DNA from: an uncultured Brevibacterium sp.
GTDB taxonomy: Bacteria; Actinomycetota; Actinomycetes; Actinomycetales; Brevibacteriaceae
DNA: 7,359 nucleotides
NCBI GenBank assembly: GCA_902489185.1
Contig: CABTZC010000097.1
Coordinates: 1-7,359 of the forward strand
Direction: 5' to 3'
Positions within the stretch are counted from its first letter, which is position 1. Each line of letters starts with the position of its first letter. The notes below the pieces were generated by a model. The model saw only the letters and a list, made by a program, of their open reading frames with translations, ran no database searches and had not been told where the DNA came from. A program made the position numbers and the translations under genes. Below, piece by piece: positions 1 to 5,357 of this stretch.

Positions 1-30
1 AGAACAACGTTCTAACCCTGCGGCATAAAG

Positions 31-82
31 TGTCAACCATGTCGCGACTGACAATGTCAACTATGTCCCGACTGATCACACA
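31..82. repeat. Imperfect tandem repeat resembling an IS481-type element end
   Basis: Two copies of a 21-bp unit beginning TGTCAAC and ending CGACTGA lie at 31-51 and 55-75. They differ at only two positions and have a 24-bp period. The stretch ends in ACA at 80-82, two bases before the tRNA gene, so on the minus strand it reads TGTGTGATCAGTC followed by GACAT and GTTGACA blocks. From memory, IS481-family elements of actinobacteria have TGT...ACA ends with repeated blocks of this type, probably transposase-binding sites. No transposase reading frame is visible in the 30 bases to the left, so the element body, if present, lies outside the window. It could instead be a solo remnant or an unrelated repeat. 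Confidence 0.45.
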
Positions 83-84
83 AG

Positions 85-157
85 CGCCCCCAGCAGGATT
101 CGAACCTGCAACCTACGGATTAGAAGGCCGTTGCTCTATCCATTGAGCTATGGGGGC
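85..157 (-). tRNA. tRNA-Arg (anticodon UCU)
   Basis: The minus strand folds into a complete 73-nt cloverleaf. The acceptor stem is GCCCCCA with TGGGGGC (7 of 7 pairs). The D stem is GCTC/GAGC with an 8-nt loop, and the T stem is GCAGG/CCTGC around the loop TTCGAAT. The anticodon loop is CTTCTAA, giving UCU, which reads AGA/AGG arginine codons. The discriminator base is G and the following bases are CTT, so CCA is added after transcription. The anticodon stem has four pairs plus a C-U apposition next to the loop (positions 31-39), a mild oddity. The gene starts 19 bp after the stop codon of a small same-strand gene and is probably co-transcribed with it. Confidence 0.97.
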
Positions 158-176
158 TGATGGTCCGGAGCAGAGT

Positions 177-347
177 CTACTTCTCCTCAAGTTTATTTGC
201 TATCCGGGTTAACTGGTGGGCTTGTTCCATCATGGTCAAAACCCGTGCCTCACGAATCAGGTTGCGGTGTTCTTCAGGGTCGTTGCTTTTACGCGCGGCC
301 TTTAGAACCTCACGTGCTTCTTCGATTGCAGATTGTTTGGATGCCAC
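177..347 (-). CDS. Small helical hypothetical protein (56 aa) upstream of tRNA-Arg
   Basis: I do not recognise this protein. The minus strand has an open frame of 56 codons starting GTG GCA TCC and ending TAG. An AAAGGA Shine-Dalgarno sequence lies 5 nt before the GTG, and an in-frame TAG just upstream fixes the start. The product begins MASKQSAIEEAREVL and ends in IANKLEEK. It is highly charged, with balanced Lys/Arg and Glu/Asp, and has no Cys, Trp, Phe or Tyr. It has no membrane segment or signal peptide and looks almost wholly alpha-helical, perhaps two helices broken near the SNDPEEH segment at residues 21-27. It would be cytoplasmic. The tRNA-Arg gene follows 19 bp downstream on the same strand. 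Plus-strand frames across the region have no ribosome-binding site and implausible composition. No function can be assigned. Confidence 0.72.
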   Translation of the reverse strand: MASKQSAIEEAREVLKAARKSNDPEEHRNLIREARVLTMMEQAHQLTRIANKLEEK

Positions 348-452
348 ACCTATCCTTTCGCCAGAAATATCCTAACCGGTTCGAGGCGTCAGACTTGCCT
401 TTCGGCATATGGTGGTGAATGAGACCGTTACTCACCCCCACGTGGAGGAATC
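348..452. other. Divergent intergenic region, small gene / SDR gene
   Basis: This 105-bp gap separates the minus-strand small gene from the plus-strand dehydrogenase and must hold at least one promoter in each direction. On the minus strand a TAGGAT hexamer at 370-375 could serve as a -10 element for the small gene. It has no good -35 partner. On the plus strand TTGCCT at 395-400 is a possible -35 without a convincing -10 at proper spacing. I see no clear operator. Confidence 0.3.
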
Positions 453-1217
453 ATGGCACTGCTCGAAGGTCGGACCGCACTGGTGACAGGCGGAACTCTT
501 GGAATTGGTTTTGGTATCGCACAGACACTGGCAGCACATGGTGCTCAAGTTGCCGTTACTGGTGTGACAGAAGAAGAATGCGCACAAGCACGCGAAGCTG
601 GTTTTGACACGTACGTGCTAGACGTGCGCGACCGGGAAGCGTGTTCTTCCGTGGTCGCCGAGGTCGTAGAAAAGTTCGGCGGACTCTCACTTCTGGCATC
701 CAATGCGGGAGTCTACCCACAGGCCCCCATTACTGACATGACCGATGAAGACATCGACACGATCTTCGACATCAACGTCAAAGGAACTGTGCACATCGTG
801 CAGGCTGCCATCCCAGCACTTACCGAATCAGGTCGCGGGCGCGTCGTTGTCACCAGCTCCATCACCGGTAACTACACGGGATTCCCCGGATGGTCGCACT
901 ATGGAGCGACAAAAGCCGCGCAAATGGGATTCGTGCGCTCTGCAGCGATCGAACTGGCACCACACAAGATCACGGTCAACGCTGTTCTCCCAGGTAATGT
1001 CCTCACGCCCGGGCTAAAAGAACTAGGCCAAACCTACCTGGACCAGATGGCCCGCTCGGTGCCGCTCGGATTCCTGGGTGACCCCACCGACATCGGCGAA
1101 GCTGTAGCGTTCCTGGGATCCGACGGCGCACGTTACATCACCGGCCAAGACATCGTGGTCGACGGCGGTCAGATCCTCCCCGAAACCCCAGAAGCTCTAG
1201 AAGGCATCAACTCATAA
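453..1217 (+). CDS. SDR-family NAD(P)-dependent oxidoreductase (UcpA/FabG-like)
   Basis: This is a classical short-chain dehydrogenase/reductase of 254 residues, the usual family length, predicted to be cytoplasmic and to oxidise or reduce an alcohol/ketone pair. The Rossmann glycine motif TGGTLGIG is at residues 12-19 and SNAG at 83-86. The catalytic tetrad is Asn108, Ser136, Tyr150 and Lys154 (YGATK), and PGNVLTPG at 180-187 is the nucleotide-binding loop after the sixth strand. Glycine rather than aspartate at the end of strand 2 (residue 37) suggests NADP(H) preference. The C-terminal VVDGGQILPET resembles E. coli UcpA and related proteins often annotated as 3-oxoacyl-ACP reductase. The substrate cannot be read from sequence, and fatty-acid FabG is unlikely to be its sole role because no other fab gene is nearby. 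GGAGGA lies 4 nt before the ATG. The gene is probably monocistronic, closed by the terminator at 1268-1309. Confidence 0.93.
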   Translation: MALLEGRTALVTGGTLGIGFGIAQTLAAHGAQVAVTGVTEEECAQAREAGFDTYVLDVRDREACSSVVAEVVEKFGGLSLLASNAGVYPQAPITDMTDEDIDTIFDINVKGTVHIVQAAIPALTESGRGRVVVTSSITGNYTGFPGWSHYGATKAAQMGFVRSAAIELAPHKITVNAVLPGNVLTPGLKELGQTYLDQMARSVPLGFLGDPTDIGEAVAFLGSDGARYITGQDIVVDGGQILPETPEALEGINS

Positions 1218-1267
1218 CGACGCAACCCACAACGACGGCAGCCACAGACGAACCTGCCGCGCACAGG

Positions 1268-1309
1268 CGCCGAGGTCCGTCCACATAGGTGGGCCGACCT
1301 CGGCGTTTT
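1268..1309 (+). terminator. Strong intrinsic terminator after the SDR gene
   Basis: CGCCGAGGTC at 1268-1277 pairs perfectly with GACCTCGGCG at 1296-1305. After one C-C mismatch the stem continues with GTCCAC/GTGGGC (one G-U pair) around the loop ATAG. TTTT follows at 1306-1309. The GC-rich stem plus T-run is typical of rho-independent termination. The stem-loop is symmetrical, but the T-run is on the plus-strand side only, so it ends the SDR transcript. Only 22 bp separate it from the next start codon. Confidence 0.9.
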
Positions 1310-1331
1310 CTCAGGAACACCGGCGTGGTGA

Positions 1332-3074
1332 GTGGCTAAGCATGCTGAAAATCGACAGAGTGGAACCGTGACTGACGGTAACCGCACTCTCAACCCAGCC
1401 ATCCACGAGACGCTGGGTGAACTTGTCACGCGCGCGAAAAACATCCAATTCCCTTTGGCTGTCGAAACCACCGCGCCAGGTAAAGCCCTGCAAACCCAGC
1501 TGAACAACCAGCTCACTGACTACCTCATGCCTCGAGTGGCAGACACAGAAGCGCCGTTGCTGATTGTGTTCGGAGGCTCCACAGGGGCCGGAAAATCAAC
1601 GCTCATCAACTCGATCATTGGCGAAGACGTATCAAGTGCGAGCGTGTTGCGTCCTACGACTCGGTGGCCCGTTCTGGTGTGTAACCCGGCGGACCGCAAG
1701 CACTTCACGTCCAACCGGATTCTGCCCAGCCTGGAGCGTGTGAGCCAAAAAGCGACCGACACGAACGCCCCTCAGCTGCGCATCGTCGACCACCCGTCGA
1801 TTCCGCCAGGCGTGGCCGTTCTGGACTCTCCGGACATCGACTCGGTGATGGATTCGAATCGCAAGCTCGCACGTCAACTCCTAGCGGCAGCTGACCTGTG
1901 GGTATTCGTCACCACCGCTGCCCGGTACGCCGACGCCGTCCCATGGGAATTGCTCAAACAGTCCGCCGACAACGGAACCGCTGTTGCAATGGTGCTTGAC
2001 CGCGTGCCACCAAACGCCAACCGCGAAGTCCGCCACCACCTGTCCTCACTCCTCAAAGAAGCGCGACTGGGGACTGCCCCGATCTTCACCGTCCCAGAAC
2101 TCACCCTGGAAGACAGCCGCCTACCGCAATCGGCAATTTTCCCGCTACGATCGTGGATCTCAAACCTGTCAACTAACCCACGTGCGCGTAAGGCCGTCGT
2201 TCAACGTACACTCCACGGTGCTCTCGCAGCGGTCCCGGGGAAAGCGGATACCCTCGCTGAGTATGCCCAGGCGCAGGTGGACGCGCATAAAAGACTGGCC
2301 GAGGTCGTTGACACGGAATTTGCGCACGCCCGCCAACGCTTAGGAGAGGCTCTGGTTTCAGGGCACGTGCTCCGTGGTGAAGTTTTGGCGCGGTGGCAAG
2401 ACTTTGTGGGGACTGGCCAACTTTTCCGAGGTCTCGAACCGACCGTTGCGCGCATCCGTGACCGCATAACCGCTGCCGTTACAGGAAAGCGCGACACTGC
2501 GGAGCCACTGGGACAAGCTATCGAATCCTCAGCCTCTCTGTTGGTCCGCGAGCAGGCAGTCGCCGCGCTGGGAGGCGTGACCGACGCGTGGCATGAGACG
2601 ACCTCGGGCAAAACAATCCTGGAAGACCACCCTCAACTTGAGAAACTGCCGGCCGACATGGACGCCACAATCAGGCGCACAGTCGCCGACTGGTCAGACA
2701 AGGTTAACGACCTGGTGCGCGACGTTGGGCAATCGAAGCGAGCCCGTGCACGCATCCTGTCCTTCGGAGTCAACGGAGTGGGGGCAGTGCTCATGTTGGC
2801 AGTGTTCGCCGGAACCGGAGGTCTTACCGGGGCCGAAGCCGGAATAGCGGGGGGAACCGCAGTTGTCACTGGCAAACTCTTGGACACCATTTTCGGTGAC
2901 CAAGTGACACGTGACCTCGCCTCCCAAGCCCGCCACCTACTTCTGGAAGCGACCGGAGAGCTACTGACAAGCTTCCGGGAACCATTCGACTCAGTGCTCA
3001 AGGAGACTGCAGTCGATCCGGAACAGGCAACTGAGCTTCGCGCCATCAACGAGCGACTGAAAGGAATGCTGTGA
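1332..3074 (+). CDS. Dynamin-like GTPase, first of a pair
   Basis: A 580-residue P-loop GTPase of the actinobacterial dynamin-like/YfjP type. The G1 P-loop GGSTGAGKST is at residues 81-90, and the G2 threonine is in LRPTTRWP (106-113). G3 is the glycine-less DSPDID at 165-170, after the hydrophobic strand GVAVL. The expected G4 N/T-K-x-D is replaced by VLDRV (221-225), so guanine recognition is degenerate. A long helical region (about 285-470) leads to a glycine-rich hydrophobic hairpin (about 475-518), a plausible membrane paddle, then a C-terminal helix. It probably acts on the cytoplasmic face of the membrane as a partner of the downstream GTPase, whose start overlaps its stop. The GTG at 1332 directly follows an in-frame TGA and lacks a good ribosome-binding site. 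GTG at 1368 (residue 13), with GGAA just upstream, is an alternative, so the first 12 residues are uncertain. Family assignment is firm as a GTPase and less firm as dynamin. Confidence 0.85.
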   Translation: MAKHAENRQSGTVTDGNRTLNPAIHETLGELVTRAKNIQFPLAVETTAPGKALQTQLNNQLTDYLMPRVADTEAPLLIVFGGSTGAGKSTLINSIIGEDVSSASVLRPTTRWPVLVCNPADRKHFTSNRILPSLERVSQKATDTNAPQLRIVDHPSIPPGVAVLDSPDIDSVMDSNRKLARQLLAAADLWVFVTTAARYADAVPWELLKQSADNGTAVAMVLDRVPPNANREVRHHLSSLLKEARLGTAPIFTVPELTLEDSRLPQSAIFPLRSWISNLSTNPRARKAVVQRTLHGALAAVPGKADTLAEYAQAQVDAHKRLAEVVDTEFAHARQRLGEALVSGHVLRGEVLARWQDFVGTGQLFRGLEPTVARIRDRITAAVTGKRDTAEPLGQAIESSASLLVREQAVAALGGVTDAWHETTSGKTILEDHPQLEKLPADMDATIRRTVADWSDKVNDLVRDVGQSKRARARILSFGVNGVGAVLMLAVFAGTGGLTGAEAGIAGGTAVVTGKLLDTIFGDQVTRDLASQARHLLLEATGELLTSFREPFDSVLKETAVDPEQATELRAINERLKGML

Positions 3075-4645
3075 AGGCCGCAGAAGAAATCAGCCGACTC
3101 CGTGATGGGATCAAACGCGCACTCGAACTTGAATCCGGACGAATCGATACGCAGACGGTTGCCGATGCGCTGGAACTTCTAAATAAAACGGAAGCCCGCC
3201 TAGACCTCGGGCTAGACCGGACCGTTGTCGCATTTGCAGGATCAACCGGGTCCGGGAAATCGTCTCTGTTCAATGCAGTTTCAGGTTTGGAGATCGCACA
3301 GGTTGGGGTGCGTCGTCCCACCACGTCGAAACCTACTGCATGTGTGTGGGGTGACGGTGGCGAAGAGTTTCTCACCTGGTTGGGTGTCCCGATCGACAAC
3401 CGCACGTGGCGTGAAAGCGCACTCGATGGAAAAGACGAAGAACCTCTGCGCGGACTGATCCTTCTGGACCTTCCCGACCACGACTCCACTGCCGCGAGCC
3501 ACCGCCATGAAGCAGATCGTCTAGTCGGCATGGTTGACATGGTTGTATGGGTCGTTGACCCACAAAAGTACGCCGACTTCTCTATCCACTCACGGTACCT
3601 GCGGAAGCTTGCAAAATACGCGAACAACATGCTGGTGGTTCTTAACCAGGTGGACCGTTTGAACTCTGAGCAGCAGAAGGCAACAGCGGAACATCTCAAG
3701 AGTCTTCTCGAAGCTGACGGTCTTGAAAATGCTGACGTAAAGCTTGTTTCGGCCGTGACGCGTCAAGGGGTTCCCGAACTGCGCCAGGAACTGGTCAAGG
3801 TCATCGAGTCCAACCAAGCCAGTGTTCAACGCCTCTATACCGATATGCGACACATGGCAGACCGTGTTCAACAGCAGTTGGGAACGCCGGTAGACAGTCC
3901 TGACCAGTTGGCTGGCACAGAACGTCTCTTGGATGCAATGACTGATGCTGCAGGTGTCGACGCCGTTGCACAGACAGTGCATGACGACTACGTGCGTCGC
4001 GCATACCGCGCTACGGGTTACCCTTTGCTTGCCTGGGCTCAGCGTGACAAGGCAGACCCGCTTGGATCTAAACACGGCGGGGACCGCGACGATCTTATTC
4101 GCGCTGCTCGACCCGAGACCACGCGCACACAGAACGCGCGTGTGAATCTCGCGGCACATGAGGTAGTGGTTGAAGCGACATCCAGCTTGCCACATTCATG
4201 GCGTCAAGCGATCGGTCGAGCAGAGAAGCAGAGCACAGCCGAGTTAACACATACCCTGGATGAAGCTGTCACAAGCGTGGGTATAGAGGTGGTGAGCCCT
4301 GGCTGGTGGAAGGTCGCCAAGTTCTTCCAGACGCTGTTCTTTGTTTTGACTCTGGTGGGGCTTGCCTGGCTGATTGTGAACGCTGTTTTGCTTGCAATGT
4401 CGCTTGATCCAGGTGGCATCCTGATGTGGATAATCCCAGGTGGGTTACTGCTTGTAGGGATCATAGGATCAGCTATCACATCAAGTTCCGCTGCACGTGC
4501 TCGTAGTAAGGGAGCACGCAATCAAGCGGACAAAGTTCGGGACGATCTTATTTCCGCAGTTCGGAAGGCTGCTGAAGGCTCATACCTCGAGCCCATTAGT
4601 GCCGTTTTGCGTGAGCACAAAGAGGCCTACGACGCACTGACTTGA
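3071..4645 (+). CDS. YfjP/dynamin-like membrane GTPase, second of a pair
   Basis: A 524-residue GTPase. The G domain spans about residues 46-245: G1 AGSTGSGKSS at 56-65, G2 threonine in RRPTTSKP (81-88), G3 DLPDHD at 133-138, G4 NQVD at 192-195 (Lys of NKxD replaced by Gln) and G5 SAV at 227-229. A helical region follows. Two strong transmembrane helices lie at about 418-444 and 450-469, joined by a very short turn, so the G domain and the Arg/Lys-rich C-terminal tail (470-524) should both be cytoplasmic. The GTG start overlaps the preceding stop in GTGA, with AAAGGA 5 nt upstream, so translation is coupled to the first GTPase and a fixed stoichiometry is likely. Streptomyces encodes two adjacent dynamin-like proteins, DynA and DynB, that stabilise sporulation septa. 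A similar membrane-remodelling job is an inference here. The protein could also be a septum-independent Era-like GTPase. Confidence 0.87.
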   Translation: MKAAEEISRLRDGIKRALELESGRIDTQTVADALELLNKTEARLDLGLDRTVVAFAGSTGSGKSSLFNAVSGLEIAQVGVRRPTTSKPTACVWGDGGEEFLTWLGVPIDNRTWRESALDGKDEEPLRGLILLDLPDHDSTAASHRHEADRLVGMVDMVVWVVDPQKYADFSIHSRYLRKLAKYANNMLVVLNQVDRLNSEQQKATAEHLKSLLEADGLENADVKLVSAVTRQGVPELRQELVKVIESNQASVQRLYTDMRHMADRVQQQLGTPVDSPDQLAGTERLLDAMTDAAGVDAVAQTVHDDYVRRAYRATGYPLLAWAQRDKADPLGSKHGGDRDDLIRAARPETTRTQNARVNLAAHEVVVEATSSLPHSWRQAIGRAEKQSTAELTHTLDEAVTSVGIEVVSPGWWKVAKFFQTLFFVLTLVGLAWLIVNAVLLAMSLDPGGILMWIIPGGLLLVGIIGSAITSSSAARARSKGARNQADKVRDDLISAVRKAAEGSYLEPISAVLREHKEAYDALT

Positions 4646-4787
4646 CGTCTGGTCGCTGTGGAAACTGTTGGCTTTCACAGCGCGTGTGAGCTGTGGATGG
4701 GGATGAGTTTTCCACAGAGTCTTGTGTAGCCCTGTTGCTTGCTTCCTTTTTCAGTCACGGTGGTGTTTCACCAATGAAAGGAAAGCA
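4646..4787. other. Intergenic region between the second GTPase and ssb
   Basis: This 142-bp stretch contains the paired dyads and a small perfect hairpin, TGGTG-TTT-CACCA, at 4761-4773, ending just before the ssb ribosome-binding site. I find no good -10 hexamer: the only TA step in the useful range gives TAGCCC at 4727-4732. TTGACG at 4642-4647, overlapping the GTPase stop codon, resembles a -35 but has no partner. The ssb gene may therefore be expressed by read-through from the GTPase operon or from a factor-dependent promoter that I cannot recognise. Confidence 0.35.
4655..4717. promoter_or_regulatory. Two tandem dyads with DnaA-box-like 9-mers upstream of ssb
   Basis: Four CTGTG half-sites alternate in orientation: CTGTG 4656-4660, CACAG 4676-4680, CTGTG 4691-4695 and CACAG 4713-4717. 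The first dyad extends to GCTGTG/CACAGC and can form a bulged hairpin. The second extends to CTGTGGA/TCCACAG with a 13-nt spacer. GCTGTGGA is repeated directly 35 bp apart. Read as 9-mers, TTTTCCACA (4708-4716) differs from the DnaA consensus TTATCCACA by one base. The complements of 4657-4665 and 4692-4700 differ by two each. This may be a regulator or DnaA binding region controlling ssb, or RNA hairpins after the GTPase stop codon. No T-run follows either hairpin, so termination is unlikely. Confidence 0.4.
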
Positions 4788-5297
4788 ATGAAGCAACTCA
4801 ACTATTTCGTGGGAACGATCGGATCAGAAATCCGCAGCGGGACGACTCAGGAAAATAATCCCTGGACAAGTTTTCGAGTCGCGGTGAATTATGACAGGTA
4901 CGACCGCGACAGTCGCGAGTACAAAAACGTCGACACCAACTGGTATGAAGTCATGTGTTATGGATCGCTAGCATCGAATGTCCGGGCTAGCGTGAACTGT
5001 GGGGACTCTATTATCGTGATCGGACGGTTACGTGAACGTTCCTGGACTACTGATGATGGACAGCAAGGGTCAACCATGCAGATCCTTGCTGATGCTGTAG
5101 GGCATAATCTTCAATTCCACGGCGCACGGTCGTTGCGTCCTAAGAAAGCGACTCAAAGTGACTCCGCGGAAGAGAGCTCGGGGTGGGAAGAAATTGCGCG
5201 AAAGGAACCAGTTCTTGTGGGTGCCGGAGTCGATGGCGGCGAGTCGCGCACTGCACTGCCTGAGGACAATGCAGAAAGTGACGGTCCTCCTTTCTAG
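4788..5297 (+). CDS. ssb: Single-stranded DNA-binding protein paralogue (SSB, OB fold)
   Basis: A 169-residue SSB. The OB-fold domain covers about residues 1-112, with the family pattern of a central W-Y-x-V-x-C-Y-G-x-L-A-x-N-V (52-65), GDSIIVIGRL (72-81), a W in the following strand (86) and ILADAVGHNL (99-108). A flexible tail (about 113-169) ends in SDGPPF, matching the acidic tip by which SSBs recruit repair and replication proteins. The N-terminal strand (KQLNYFVGTIG) is divergent and the gene is not next to rpsF/rpsR, where actinobacterial housekeeping ssb normally lies, so this is probably the second SSB. Mycobacterium tuberculosis has a similar paralogue, Rv2478c, beside ettA. The ATG at 4788 is preferred because AAAGGA lies 5 nt upstream. 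The frame stays open to a TTG at 4722, but those codons look non-coding. Confidence 0.9.
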   Translation: MKQLNYFVGTIGSEIRSGTTQENNPWTSFRVAVNYDRYDRDSREYKNVDTNWYEVMCYGSLASNVRASVNCGDSIIVIGRLRERSWTTDDGQQGSTMQILADAVGHNLQFHGARSLRPKKATQSDSAEESSGWEEIARKEPVLVGAGVDGGESRTALPEDNAESDGPPF

Positions 5298-5324
5298 AAG
5301 CCACGCACGGTGGAAACCTGAAGA

Positions 5325-5357
5325 AGCCGTAACGACCGGCTATTCTTATGTGTTGTG
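5325..5357 (+). promoter_or_regulatory. Putative promoter for a leaderless lipoprotein transcript
   Basis: TATTCT at 5341-5346 matches the actinobacterial -10 pattern TAnnnT, and the GTG start codon begins 8 nt after it, so transcription would begin at or within about two bases of the start codon. CTGAAG at 5318-5323 is a weak -35 at 17-bp spacing. No Shine-Dalgarno sequence is present. An inverted repeat AGCCG/CGGCT (5325-5329 and 5337-5341, 7-nt loop) overlaps the -10. It could be an operator or a weak end signal for the ssb transcript. Confidence 0.5.

Noticed and set aside
1..13. Inverted repeat AGAAC-AAC-GTTCT at the window edge
   Set aside because: It is short and isolated, with no neighbouring gene in view. 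It could belong to the adjacent element but cannot be judged here.
31..75. CRISPR array
   Set aside because: There are only two imperfect units with a 3-bp gap between them, so there are no spacers and no array.
160..418. Two plus-strand open frames of 71 and 73 codons between the tRNA and the SDR gene
   Set aside because: They lie opposite the small minus-strand gene, have no ribosome-binding site and have implausible composition. The minus-strand frame has a Shine-Dalgarno sequence, a bounded start and coherent helical coding.
2201..3049. Overlapping minus-strand frames of 136 and 138 codons
   Set aside because: Both are antisense to the first GTPase, with Ser/Arg/Pro-rich shadow composition and no Shine-Dalgarno sequence.
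3046..3699. Minus-strand open frame of 217 codons
   Set aside because: It is antisense to the second GTPase, whose P-loop and G3 motifs are encoded here on the plus strand. It is rich in Ser and Arg, with no domain or initiation signal.
3590..4195. Minus-strand open frame of 201 codons
   Set aside because: It is antisense to the G4 and helical region of the second GTPase and has the Cys/His-rich composition of a shadow frame.
4655..4681. Hairpin after the second GTPase as an intrinsic terminator
   Set aside because: The stem has a bulge and no T-run follows it. It is better treated as part of a possible binding-site cluster.
4722..4787. A 22-codon N-terminal extension of ssb from TTG
   Set aside because: The extension is Cys-rich and unlike any SSB, while AAAGGA sits 5 nt before the ATG at 4788, where the OB-fold sequence begins.
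5325..5346. Hairpin AGCCG/CGGCT after ssb as a terminator
   Set aside because: The stem is only 5 bp and the following bases ATTCTT are interrupted. They form a better -10 hexamer than a U-tract.
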